This document shows positions 23,709 through 32,300 of a stretch of 58,122 bases of DNA, one piece after another. The stretch comes from Fuerstiella sp. GTDB lineage: Bacteria; Planctomycetota; Planctomycetia; Planctomycetales; Planctomycetaceae. Numbering within the stretch: the first letter of the stretch is position 1; each line of letters starts with the position of its first letter. The stretch lies in contig JAQWLN010000070.1 in the NCBI GenBank assembly GCA_029247265.1, forward strand, positions 1-58,122, written 5' to 3'. The position numbers were made by a program, and so were the translations under genes. The notes below the pieces were generated by a model that saw nothing but the letters and a program-made list of their open reading frames with translations, was not told the DNA's origin and did no database searches.

Positions 23709-24920
23709 TCATCGAACGCTGGACATGTTCAAAATCGGCAGCAGCAGAGCAGCGATCACAAACGTCACAACGGCCGCCATGATCAGTAGCAGAAATGGTT
23801 CCAGCAGTCGCACGACGACATCGATTTTGCGGCTTGTATATTTTTCCAGATTGTCGGCGATGCCGATCAGCACGTTTTCCAAGTTGTTCGCTTCTTCTCC
23901 AATAGAAATCATTTCCACGATTTCTTTCGAAAATTGTCCGCTGGCTCGCAGCGGAATCGCAAGTGATTTACCGCCAGAGACACTGTCTGCTGCGTTTCCA
24001 ATCGCTTCGCTCAGTACTACGTTGCCGCTGGCGTCTTTGGCAATCCGTAACGACTGCAGAATTGGCACGCCGTTACCCAGCAATGTCCCCAACATGCGAC
24101 AGAAACGAGCGACAGCAAGATTCCGAACAATGGGCCCCAGCCCCGGCGCCTTTAGTTTCCACTGGTCCAGCTTGTCCTGAGCCTCTTTGGATTCTGAGAC
24201 GTAGTAGAACAACCCGACAACTCCACCAATCAGAGCAGGCACAATAACGTACCACCATTGCTGCAGACCCTCGCTGAACGACATCAGCGTGGTCGTGGCC
24301 CACGGCAGTTTGCCTTGTTCCTTCATCCGACCGAAGATCTGTGCAAACTCGGGAACAAACCAGACCAGAAGTACGGTGATGATGATGGAACCAACGCCCA
24401 TCAGGAACAGCGGATAGACCATTGCCCCCGTGACTTTGCCTTTAAGCTCTTCCTGATGGTCATTGAAGGCGGCCACTCGAGCCAGCACATCTTCCAGAAA
24501 ACCACCCTCTTCTCCCGCCTTGACCATACTTGCCGTGAGGCTGTTGAATGCCTTTGGATGCCGCCGCATGGCTTCGTTCAGTCGAGTTCCATCGGCCACC
24601 TGTTCACGAATGTCCTGCACGGCAAACCGCAATCCCGCGTGCGACGTCTGTTCTTCCAGCAACTGCAGCGATCGCAGCAGCGGGACACCCGAACGCAGAA
24701 GGTCGGACAACTGATTATAAAACGTGGTCAGGTATCTTCCGGGAACGCGCCTTGATCCCGTGACGACCTGTCGTCGTGTCGATTCGGACATGCCGACTTT
24801 GATCGGAAACAGACTCTGCGTCTGCAGCGACACCAGCGCATCTTTTTCGCTGCCGGCAGTTAACGTTCCCGTCACCTGCTTTCCCGAGAGTTCTCTGGCG
24901 GTGTAATCGAAATCCGGCAT
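23709..24920 (-). CDS. gspF: Type II secretion inner-membrane platform protein GspF
   Basis: 403 residues, family-typical. It starts PDFDYTARELSGKQVTGTLT, a GspF/PilC N-terminal signature. Two cytoplasmic T2SSF helical domains follow (TTFYNQLSDLLRSGVPLLRS at about 65-85 and RFCRMLGTLLGNGVPILQSL at about 270-290), along with three TM helices (MVYPLFLMGVGSIIITVLLV, IVPALIGGVVGLFYYV, and LLLIMAAVVTFVIAALLLPI near the C-terminus). It is the polytopic core that the GspE ATPase turns to add pseudopilins. It follows gspE after 136 bp holding a GC-rich hairpin. Confidence 0.96.
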   Translation of the reverse strand: MPDFDYTARELSGKQVTGTLTAGSEKDALVSLQTQSLFPIKVGMSESTRRQVVTGSRRVPGRYLTTFYNQLSDLLRSGVPLLRSLQLLEEQTSHAGLRFAVQDIREQVADGTRLNEAMRRHPKAFNSLTASMVKAGEEGGFLEDVLARVAAFNDHQEELKGKVTGAMVYPLFLMGVGSIIITVLLVWFVPEFAQIFGRMKEQGKLPWATTTLMSFSEGLQQWWYVIVPALIGGVVGLFYYVSESKEAQDKLDQWKLKAPGLGPIVRNLAVARFCRMLGTLLGNGVPILQSLRIAKDASGNVVLSEAIGNAADSVSGGKSLAIPLRASGQFSKEIVEMISIGEEANNLENVLIGIADNLEKYTSRKIDVVVRLLEPFLLLIMAAVVTFVIAALLLPILNMSSVR

Positions 24921-25033
24921 TGTCTTGATTTATGAAACCGACAGTTGCCGGTTTGAGTTTCCCAACGACTTAAAAACATGTCAAACACCCCGCAGTGGCC
25001 AAACGCCTTCCGAGTGTCAGCTCGCATCGGCTC

Positions 25034-25055
25034 GCGGGCCGCCCCGCGGTCCCGC
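25034..25055 (-). repeat. GC-rich hairpin immediately after the gspE stop
   Basis: A 22-base near-palindrome (GCGGG...CCCGC with one internal mismatch) begins 2 bases after the gspE stop codon on the transcribed strand. No T-run follows, so a role in mRNA 3' protection or in separating gspE from gspF translation is more likely than termination. Confidence 0.5.
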
Positions 25056-25056
25056 A

Positions 25057-26742
25057 TCAGGCGATAACGTCTCCGCGAGTAATTCTGACCACTTCATCCA
25101 CACTGGTAACGCCTTCCATGACCCGCTCCCAGCCATTGTCTCGAAGCGTTGTCATGCCGTTTGCGATCGCGTGCTTGCGAATTTTCGTCGCGCTTTCGTT
25201 CTCGGCACACATTTCCTTAAGCACGGGATCTGTAGTCAGCAGCTCAAAGACACCAGTTCGCCCCGCGTAACCCGAGTCGCTGCATTCGCGGCATCCGACC
25301 GGTGCGTAGATGAACTCCGGACGATCTTCCGGAAAGTCTGCGGGCAGATCCAGCGAAGCGGTCGCGACCTGACGTTTGCAATCCGGACACAGTCGACGCA
25401 CCAGTCGCTGAGCCAGAACACCTTCCACGGTGCTGGCCACCAGGTACGGTTCGACACCCATGTCCACCAACCGCGTAAAAGCGCTGGGGGCATCGTTGGT
25501 GTGTAACGTACTGAAAACAACATGCCCAGTCAGCGACGCCTGAATGGCTGCCTGACCAGTTTCTCCATCGCGGATTTCCCCGATCAGCACAATGTCCGGG
25601 TCGTGTCGCAGAATGCTGCGGAGTCCGGCAGCAAACGTCAGTCCAATCCGGCTGTGAACCTGAATCTGACTGATCCCGTCCATCTGATATTCCACAGGGT
25701 CTTCGACGGTGATGATCTTTGAATGCGGCGTCTTGATTTCATTCAGAGCGCTGTACAACGTTGTGGATTTACCGCTACCAGTCGGACCTGTGACCAAAAT
25801 GATTCCATGTGGCAGCGAAATGAGTTCCCGAAAGCGTTTGACGATCGTCGGCGGCATACCGACGTTCTTCAGGTCGAAGGTCATCTTGTCTTTATCAAGC
25901 AGACGCATCACGACGCCTTCACCGTGCGTCATCGGGATGATGGACACACGCACGTCAACTTCCCGCCCCGACACCCGTAGTTTGATGCGGCCGTCCTGCG
26001 GCAACCGCTTTTCTGCGATGTTCAGGTGTGACATGATTTTCAGTCGTGTCACGATGGCCGAATAGAAATGGTTAATCTCAACCGGCACGGACTGGATTCG
26101 CAGCATACCGTCGATGCGGTAACGCACTCGCAGACCATTTTCCTGTGGTTCGATGTGGACGTCACTGGTCTGCATCTTGACGGCTTCAATCAGCAGTTCG
26201 TTCACCAGTCGGATTACAGACGGCGCCTGAGCTCCTTCGGCCAGCTCGCCATAGTCCTCCTCAATGTCTTCAAGAAGTTCAATGCCTTCTTCGTCGCGCT
26301 GACGAACCAGTTCGTTGATCGTGTCACCGCCGACACCCAGCAGCTCGCGAATCCGAACACCCAGTTCATTGCGTCGAGTCAGAACGGGTTCCAGTCGCAG
26401 GCCGCTGACGGTCCCGAGTTCGTCAATTCCTTCCAGGTTCAGGGGGTCATCCGTGGCGACAACCACGTGTCCGTTCTGGCGATACAGTGGCAGCAGCGAA
26501 TGTCTGTAGATCGCCGATGTCGGAAACTGGTTAAGCAGCTCGATATCGACTTCGACGTCCTTAAGATCGACATACTCCATCCCGAATTCGTCGGCCAGCA
26601 GCTTCAGCACGGCGTCTTCGGTCACCAATCCCATCTTAATGAGAGTCTTGTCGATGCGATCATCGTCCTGTTCACTCTTCGCCAGCCCGAGCTGTTCCGA
26701 AGTAACAAGACCTTCATCTACGAATAGTTGTCCGAGTTCCAT
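25057..26742 (-). CDS. gspE: Type II secretion ATPase GspE
   Basis: 561 residues. An N-terminal MshEN/GspE-N domain ([40 protein letters not shown]) is followed by the RecA-like ATPase. Seen in order: Walker [16 protein letters not shown] near residue 320, Asp box [14 protein letters not shown], Walker [18 protein letters not shown], His box [20 protein letters not shown], and a C-terminal tetracysteine zinc motif (CPDC near 451 and CREC near 485). All catalytic elements are intact. It powers pseudopilus assembly at the cytoplasmic face with GspL and GspF. It lies between the GspD-like gene and gspF in the operon. Confidence 0.96.
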   Translation of the reverse strand: MELGQLFVDEGLVTSEQLGLAKSEQDDDRIDKTLIKMGLVTEDAVLKLLADEFGMEYVDLKDVEVDIELLNQFPTSAIYRHSLLPLYRQNGHVVVATDDPLNLEGIDELGTVSGLRLEPVLTRRNELGVRIRELLGVGGDTINELVRQRDEEGIELLEDIEEDYGELAEGAQAPSVIRLVNELLIEAVKMQTSDVHIEPQENGLRVRYRIDGMLRIQSVPVEINHFYSAIVTRLKIMSHLNIAEKRLPQDGRIKLRVSGREVDVRVSIIPMTHGEGVVMRLLDKDKMTFDLKNVGMPPTIVKRFRELISLPHGIILVTGPTGSGKSTTLYSALNEIKTPHSKIITVEDPVEYQMDGISQIQVHSRIGLTFAAGLRSILRHDPDIVLIGEIRDGETGQAAIQASLTGHVVFSTLHTNDAPSAFTRLVDMGVEPYLVASTVEGVLAQRLVRRLCPDCKRQVATASLDLPADFPEDRPEFIYAPVGCRECSDSGYAGRTGVFELLTTDPVLKEMCAENESATKIRKHAIANGMTTLRDNGWERVMEGVTSVDEVVRITRGDVIA

Positions 26743-26856
26743 AATTTCGACTTAAGTTTGCAGTTTCGTGCACATTGGTCTGTCGCTCGTGTGCTTGTTT
26801 TCACGCACCGGCTGCGGCCATTTGTGTCAGTCGCCCGAACGCCACTGTGCATGACA

Positions 26857-26870
26857 TTGGCACGTGCCAA
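26857..26870. promoter_or_regulatory. Perfect 14-bp palindrome after the GspD-like gene
   Basis: TTGGCACGTGCCAA is an exact palindrome starting two bases after the stop codon of the GspD-like gene on the minus strand, and 115 bp upstream of the gspE start. It resembles a dimeric regulator site more than a terminator. It does not fit sigma-54, since no TGC element lies at the right spacing. Confidence 0.4.
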
Positions 26871-26872
26871 CA

Positions 26873-29800
26873 CTATCGGCCTCCTCGTCCGCCGCCTAGC
26901 GTTCCACCAAATCCACCTCGACCACCTCCTGGAGCACCACCAGATCCACCTCGACCACCTCCTGGAGCACCACCAGTTCCACGCCCACCGCCACTGCGAA
27001 TCCGCTCCTGAATGGCTCGGTTGATCGCCTCCTGCTGCGGATTGCCGCCGGCCCCCGCCTGTCCAGGTGACCCGGACGATGGCTGTCTGGTCGACGAAGC
27101 AGTCACGGAAACACGTGGCAGCAGATTTGTCAGCACCTGTTGTATCAGAATTGGATCAGCATTCTTCAATTGAATCGGACGGACCATGCGATTGGCAGCT
27201 CGAGCATTTTCATCCAGTCCGCGAACTACAAATTCCACTTCTTCAAACAATGCCTGGCTGCTGCTGATCAGAAGTGTGCTCGTTTGTGCGTCAACTCCCA
27301 GCGTCATGCGAACCTGCCCGGCGTCGTTGTCTCCACCTCGTCCACCTCCGCCACCGCCAAACACCGCGGCCAGAGGATTCTGTTGCTGCTGGCGGTTCTG
27401 CCCCTGAGCCTCAAGATACGGCTTAAACACGTCCTGAACCAACGCGGCCACATCATTGACATCCGCGTGTTCCACCATGATGGCCCGCGGTTGCATGTCT
27501 TTCAGTGAATCCGGCACGTCGTTGGAATCCAGAACTTTCAGAAAGGCCAGAGCATCTTTCACCATCATCTGCGGTCCGGAGATGAACAGTGAGTTGGTAC
27601 GAAGATCAGGAATGATTTTCATCGATGTGGAACTGGCCCCAAGGCCACTGAGTCCCGTCATATCCATCAGGCTGTTGCCCATCGACGAAAAACTGCTGCC
27701 CAAGCTTCCCAACATACTACCGCTGACAGAACTGGAACTGGATGCCACTGAACTGCTGGGAAAAAACTGCGACAGCATGTCGGCGGCTTCTGTCGCATCT
27801 GCGGAATTCAGATAAACAACCGTCCATTCCGGCTTGAAAGGGATCGACTGCTGCAATTCATCCAGCAGATCTTCCATACGGTCCAGCTGCGCTTCGTCGC
27901 GAGATGACAAGATCAGTTCGTCACCGTAAACAATGATGTCGACACCATCAAAATTGCGGGCCTGCCCACTACTCTGATGTTCGCCACGAGACGGAGGCTG
28001 TGCCTCATCAGTTGAAGCAGTGAAAGGTGTCCGCACAGGAATAAATCGCTCTGCCGGGTGAGAAGAAGCCTTTGACTCTCGGGGGCTCGGCGCCGAATAA
28101 GTCGGCTGCGCACCGCGCCAGCCGCTGTCCGAAATCATGCTCCGGGGCGATGAAGACGTTCGCTGAGACAGCGGGGCCGCAGCTGGTTCATTTCGCGGTC
28201 TGCGGGCTTCCGGAACGGGCTCCGGCTCCTCACCAAATTCTTCTGTGCTGGTCCGCCGACTTCGAATCGGCCCCTGCTCCTGTGGAATGACGATATTGAT
28301 CTTCGTCCCTTCCTGAGCTTCCCAGGCCTGCTGCAGAATCTTGATGAAGTCGTCCGGGTTGCGGCCCTGCATAGAAAAGCGTCGGACCGTTCCACCATCA
28401 CTTCGCTGTCGTATGCCCGTGCCATCTTCGCCCAGATCGGCCAGCACCTGCTTGATCTGAGTAATGTGTTCGATACTTCCGCGAACAATGAGCCGGCGAC
28501 CGTACAGGTCTGTCTCAATCGTTGGTGCCTCATCGCCGTCTCCCAGAAACAGAGAACGCAGCGTGGCCGCCGCCGACAGCGGATCCATTTGAGCCAGCGG
28601 AATAACGGACACAGACCCACTGTTGCCAGCTCCGTCAAGTTGCCGAATCAAGGCCGCCACTTCTTGGTGCTGGCGTTCGGTGGCCATAATGTGAATTCGT
28701 CCGGTGCGACGGTCTTCATTGACAACCTGTACACCGGGGACATTCATCGCCGTCAGTGTTTTTGTAACTTCGCCGGCATCCGCAGACTTTACCTGATAAA
28801 CCTCAAGGTATGTCCCCTTGCGTCCTCTCGCCAGCGGACTTCCGTCAGGAGTTTCATTGACATCCAGCGTTTTGATGATCGTCTCCACCAGCTCATGCTG
28901 TTTGGCCGTACCGGTCACCAGCAGACTGTTCAATCGCAGATCAGCAGCCACCTGAATCTCCGGCTCGGCCTTGGCAGCAGGTGCAGGAGTTTGACCGCGG
29001 TCGCGGTTAAACGCCTGACTGCGTGCCTGAGCGCGAGACCGCTCTTCTGCACTGACGCTGACGTTGGCGACGTTTTGTCGCATGCCGAACTGAGTCATCA
29101 CGGCAATTTCCGCTTCCTCAGCATCCATATGCCGCAGGTGATAGGCCGTAAAAATCAGAGCGTCGGGCTTTGACTTGGACATGGCGGCCGTCAGCAGTCC
29201 GTGAATCCGACGCAGGTTGGCTCCGATGTCAGTAACGATCATGATCTGAGATTCAGTCAGCGCAATCAGACTGCCGTGCGGCCCCAACAGGGCTTCGACT
29301 TCCTGAGCCGCTCGACCAGCATCCAGCCCGTCCACTGCAATCGTAACATTGACAAGTTCGTTGTCGCCCACAACCAGTTCATCGCCGATCTTCAACAGTT
29401 CTTCTGCGTTTACATCGGGAATCAGGCTGGGATAAATATCGTTGTCCGTATTGAGCACGATCAGAAAGTTGTCCTTCTGAACCATGGCAAAGCCTTTACG
29501 CAGCAGGTAACCATTCATCACATCCAATGCCTGCTTGGAGTTGTAAGTGTTGTCATCGATATGGCTGAACGTACCTGGCGGAACCTGATTCAGGTCAAGC
29601 GTCAAATCAGCGCCGTCAGCAAACATCTGCAACACCTGATCCCACGGGGCATATCGAAAGTTGAATGTAAATTCCTCAACCAGTCGTCGTTCCCCAGGGA
29701 CCACACTGCCACCAAAACTAGCCACAGCTTCCACGCCGGGTGGAGGTTCATCCATAGGGCCCCGTGGCACGTCTCCCTGTGGAGTGGTCCCGGCTGCCGG

Positions 29801-30460
29801 ATCGGACCGTTCTGCTACGGCCTCTTCCTGCGGCTTCGGTGCCTGTGCCAGTTCTTTTTCAAACCGTGACTTCTGATCCGCTGTCAGCACCGACGTGTAC
29901 TTCGCCTGCCATTGCTCGCTGAACTTGTCTCGTTCTTCGTCAGTCGCATCAAATCCCAAAGCTCGTGAGGCCGTGCGCTGAGCACTACTAAGTTCGGATA
30001 TTTTCTTAATCTGCTCTTCGCTGAGACCGTAGTCTTTTGCCAGAGCTTGGTTGGCCAAACCACGTGGCCCCGCATTCGTCAGATATAACCCTCGAAGTGA
30101 CTTACGCTGAGAATCCTGGAGAATGGTCAGTGCATTGTCCTGAAACGCCGTTCTGGCCTTGATAATTCCCTGAGCAAATTCTTCGCGGATCTTTGTCTTT
30201 TCTTCGTCCGTTTCAGCCGCTTCCAGCTTCTTCCGGTTCTCCTCAAACTGCTCACGAGTCGTCTGGGATGACGCCTGTAGCTCCTGAAGCTTTTTCGACT
30301 GTTCTTCAGACAGGCCAAGCTCCTGATGAACCTCCTCACGCCGAAGAAGATCGGTCTCTGATCCGCCACGACTGCGTTGCGCAGCTGCTTCCGAACCAAT
30401 CGAAAGCGCCAGCGCCAGCATTACCAGACTGCGAGTTATTTGAAGATCAGACATAGCCAT
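26873..30460 (-). CDS. GspD-like protein with repeated secretin N-domains, no visible secretin pore domain
   Basis: 1195 residues from ATG 30460 (AAGG eight bases upstream; ATG 30454 is an alternative). Signal peptide to about 28. Residues about 30-200 are a charged helical region with two LGLSEEQSKKL/YGLSEEQIKKI-type repeats resembling Spy/LTXXQ-like domains. From about 260 there is an N0-like domain (FNFRYAPWDQVLQMFADGAD) and at least five NolW/secretin-N repeats (AYHLRHMDAEEAEIAVMTQF, VYQVKSADAGEVTKTLTAMN, VIPLAQMDPLSAAATLRSLF, VVYLNSADATEAADMLSQFF, AIMVEHADVNDVAALVQDVF). The C-terminus is a Gly/Arg tail (GGGRGG) in place of the secretin beta-domain. It heads the gsp operon. It may need a separate pore protein. 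Confidence 0.85.
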   Translation of the reverse strand: MAMSDLQITRSLVMLALALSIGSEAAAQRSRGGSETDLLRREEVHQELGLSEEQSKKLQELQASSQTTREQFEENRKKLEAAETDEEKTKIREEFAQGIIKARTAFQDNALTILQDSQRKSLRGLYLTNAGPRGLANQALAKDYGLSEEQIKKISELSSAQRTASRALGFDATDEERDKFSEQWQAKYTSVLTADQKSRFEKELAQAPKPQEEAVAERSDPAAGTTPQGDVPRGPMDEPPPGVEAVASFGGSVVPGERRLVEEFTFNFRYAPWDQVLQMFADGADLTLDLNQVPPGTFSHIDDNTYNSKQALDVMNGYLLRKGFAMVQKDNFLIVLNTDNDIYPSLIPDVNAEELLKIGDELVVGDNELVNVTIAVDGLDAGRAAQEVEALLGPHGSLIALTESQIMIVTDIGANLRRIHGLLTAAMSKSKPDALIFTAYHLRHMDAEEAEIAVMTQFGMRQNVANVSVSAEERSRAQARSQAFNRDRGQTPAPAAKAEPEIQVAADLRLNSLLVTGTAKQHELVETIIKTLDVNETPDGSPLARGRKGTYLEVYQVKSADAGEVTKTLTAMNVPGVQVVNEDRRTGRIHIMATERQHQEVAALIRQLDGAGNSGSVSVIPLAQMDPLSAAATLRSLFLGDGDEAPTIETDLYGRRLIVRGSIEHITQIKQVLADLGEDGTGIRQRSDGGTVRRFSMQGRNPDDFIKILQQAWEAQEGTKINIVIPQEQGPIRSRRTSTEEFGEEPEPVPEARRPRNEPAAAPLSQRTSSSPRSMISDSGWRGAQPTYSAPSPRESKASSHPAERFIPVRTPFTASTDEAQPPSRGEHQSSGQARNFDGVDIIVYGDELILSSRDEAQLDRMEDLLDELQQSIPFKPEWTVVYLNSADATEAADMLSQFFPSSSVASSSSSVSGSMLGSLGSSFSSMGNSLMDMTGLSGLGASSTSMKIIPDLRTNSLFISGPQMMVKDALAFLKVLDSNDVPDSLKDMQPRAIMVEHADVNDVAALVQDVFKPYLEAQGQNRQQQQNPLAAVFGGGGGGRGGDNDAGQVRMTLGVDAQTSTLLISSSQALFEEVEFVVRGLDENARAANRMVRPIQLKNADPILIQQVLTNLLPRVSVTASSTRQPSSGSPGQAGAGGNPQQEAINRAIQERIRSGGGRGTGGAPGGGRGGSGGAPGGGRGGFGGTLGGGRGGR
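26911..26976 (-). repeat. Two perfect 33-bp tandem repeats in the Gly/Arg tail of the GspD-like gene
   Basis: Bases 26911-26943 and 26944-26976 are identical. On the coding strand each encodes an 11-residue GGAPGGGRGG-type unit, and flanking degenerate copies extend the low-complexity tail. Slippage could vary the repeat number. Confidence 0.85.
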
Positions 30461-30963
30461 CAAGAAGACCTTGAGGGGGTAGCAGGCTTGTGGAAACAAA
30501 GAAGAACATCCAACAGGCGGAACCCCGTGGAAACTGACAAGGAGTCTATATAGTTTACAGAATCGACGCAGAATCCGACTATTCTTCGGCGTGAGTAGGG
30601 TGATGCAAGCGAATTGGGCAACCTGCGTGGAAGTTGACGGTTGTGGCAGTTAGCGAGTATGGGTCAATACAGTCAAGCGACCCACTTTGGCCCGCAAATC
30701 CCTACTGCCCTTGGTTTTGCTGCTGAAATTATTGCTGTTTTCTCCAGAGGGTCCGATACTCCCAAACAGCGGGAGTGTTTATCAATAGCCGTCAGAAGTG
30801 GTTAGTTGTCGAAGACAAGAGACTCGATCACCGCTGGCTCCCATCCTGACTTGCAGTAAGTCATTGCCAAAAAACAACTTGTACGCATCAGATCAGCCGA
30901 AACTACGGATGACTGCCTGCTGTTGCTTTCTTCGGGCAACTAACATTTTCTTTGGGCACCCAC
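30461..30963. other. Divergent intergenic region between the gsp operon and the EF-hand gene
   Basis: About 500 bases that must hold both the gsp operon promoter (leftward) and the EF-hand gene promoter (rightward). A TATAGA hexamer on the minus strand at 30545-30550 is a possible -10 for the gsp operon, with no good -35. A short hairpin lies at 30758-30776. No coding ORF was recognised. Confidence 0.5.
30758..30776. repeat. Short hairpin ACTCCC/GGGAGT
   Basis: A 6-bp perfect stem with a 7-base loop in the divergent region, followed on the plus strand by GTTTAT. Possibly a terminator for an unseen short transcript or an operator; weak. Confidence 0.3.
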
Positions 30964-32058
30964 ATGAAACAATCATTCGCATTCGTCGCAACAACATTAA
31001 TGGTAATTCTGCTCGCATCAGTCGTTCCTGCACAGGAACGAGGCGACCGACGCGGTTTTGGCGGCGGTGATCGTGGGCCTAGTGGAGGTGACCGAGGTGA
31101 TCGCCGTGGATTTGGTGGCCGACCTGCCGCGGGTGGCGATCGATCACGCGGTGGATTTGGTGGCGGCCCTCCCGGTGGTGGCGATCGATCACGCGGTGGA
31201 TTCGGCGGCGGAACTCCCGGTGGTGGCGATCGATCACGCGGTGGATTTGGTGGCGACCCTCCCGGTGGCGGCGATCGAGGCGGTCGTCCGACGTTAGACG
31301 GCAACGGCGACGGACGCATCGACCAGAACGAAATCAATCAGATGTCCGATCAGATGAAGCAACTCATGCAATCACGCGGCATCACCATTCGTCCGGGAAT
31401 GTCGATGGACGATTTCCGCAACAACATGCGAGAACAATTCAGCCGTGGCGGCGAAGGCGGTCGTGGTGGCGATTCTCAGGCCCGTAGTCGCGGCCAGAAT
31501 GGCGTGCTTAGTCCCTTCCGGCCTCGCACAAAAGAGCGCATGACGGTGGACCTGCCGCCCAAGTACAGCGAGCTGGATATCGACTACGACGGTCAGATCG
31601 GACTCTACGAATGGATTACCGCCAGACGCGAATCGCTCAGCCAGTTTGACCAGATGGATATGAACTTCGACGGAGTACTGACACCGTCAGAGTTGTTGGT
31701 CTATGACGAGGTCATCGCCAGCGGCGAACCGAAAGTTGTGTCCTACAAACGCGAACGAGTCACAATCGTTGGCGGTGGCGGGAGCTCTCGATCTTCCGGA
31801 TCTGCAGCGATCCGCATGGGTGGCGGAGAAAAGGGAAGCAAACCTTCCGCAGAAGAAGTGCAAAAGCACGAAGCGACAGCCAAACGATATTTTGCCGCTA
31901 TGGACAAAAACAAGGACGGAATGATTGCAGAAGACGAATGGGCACAAAGCCGTCGTTTGAAGCCGTTCTTCGAAAAGGCCGGCATCAAGATTCGCACGAT
32001 GTCCGAATCCGACTTTGCCGGGAAGTATGCCAAAGCCATGAAGTCCATCGGCAAATAG
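30964..32058 (+). CDS. Exported EF-hand protein with Arg-Gly-Gly repeats
   Basis: 364 residues from ATG 30964; an in-frame TTG 12 bases earlier is unlikely. Signal peptide SFAFVATTLMVILLASVVPA, then a 75-residue low-complexity domain built of GGDRSRGGFGGG-type repeats. Four EF-hand loops follow: DGNGDGRIDQNE, DIDYDGQIGLYE, DMNFDGVLTPSE and DKNKDGMIAEDE, each with Asp/Asn at the calcium positions and Glu at position 12. It probably binds calcium in the periplasm or outside the cell. It is divergent from the GspD-like gene, whose tail has similar GGRGG repeats, suggesting a common origin or a physical relationship. No enzyme domain is seen. Confidence 0.88.
   Translation: MKQSFAFVATTLMVILLASVVPAQERGDRRGFGGGDRGPSGGDRGDRRGFGGRPAAGGDRSRGGFGGGPPGGGDRSRGGFGGGTPGGGDRSRGGFGGDPPGGGDRGGRPTLDGNGDGRIDQNEINQMSDQMKQLMQSRGITIRPGMSMDDFRNNMREQFSRGGEGGRGGDSQARSRGQNGVLSPFRPRTKERMTVDLPPKYSELDIDYDGQIGLYEWITARRESLSQFDQMDMNFDGVLTPSELLVYDEVIASGEPKVVSYKRERVTIVGGGGSSRSSGSAAIRMGGGEKGSKPSAEEVQKHEATAKRYFAAMDKNKDGMIAEDEWAQSRRLKPFFEKAGIKIRTMSESDFAGKYAKAMKSIGK
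31132..31284 (+). repeat. 45-bp tandem repeats (three full, one partial) encoding RGG units
   Basis: Units at 31132-31176, 31177-31221 and 31222-31266 are near-identical, each containing GGCGATCGATCACGCGGTGG and encoding GGDRSRGGFGG plus a Pro-Gly spacer. A fourth partial unit follows. Degenerate units precede it from about 31045. Copy-number variation between strains is likely. Confidence 0.88.
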
Positions 32059-32300
32059 GCGATATTTGCCGTCTGTGTACCTGGCCATTGAGCACGAACC
32101 CCCAGGAATTCAGCTTCGATACGCTGGCATTCTTCTTGGTGGATGCGGAGTTCCGCTCTTCTGTACAGAAAGTTAGCGCCCGAATTGCGTGCACATCGAC
32201 CGCCCCTGAAGTAGGATCATGGCCAACCTGAGAAACGTTGCCACGGAAGAATCTCGGGATGTAACCGATACAGATATTGAACATCTGAGGGGATCGACCG

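Noticed and set aside
26857-26870. Sigma-54 promoter (TTGGCACG start)
   Set aside because: The required TTGC element at the right spacing is absent; the site is simply a perfect palindrome.
28466-29173. Plus-strand open frames opposite the GspD-like gene
   Set aside because: The secretin-N repeats on the minus strand are coherent; the antisense frames are His/Arg-rich shadows.
31132-31284. Tandem repeats considered as a CRISPR-like array
   Set aside because: The units are contiguous with no spacers, are in frame, and encode RGG repeats in a protein.
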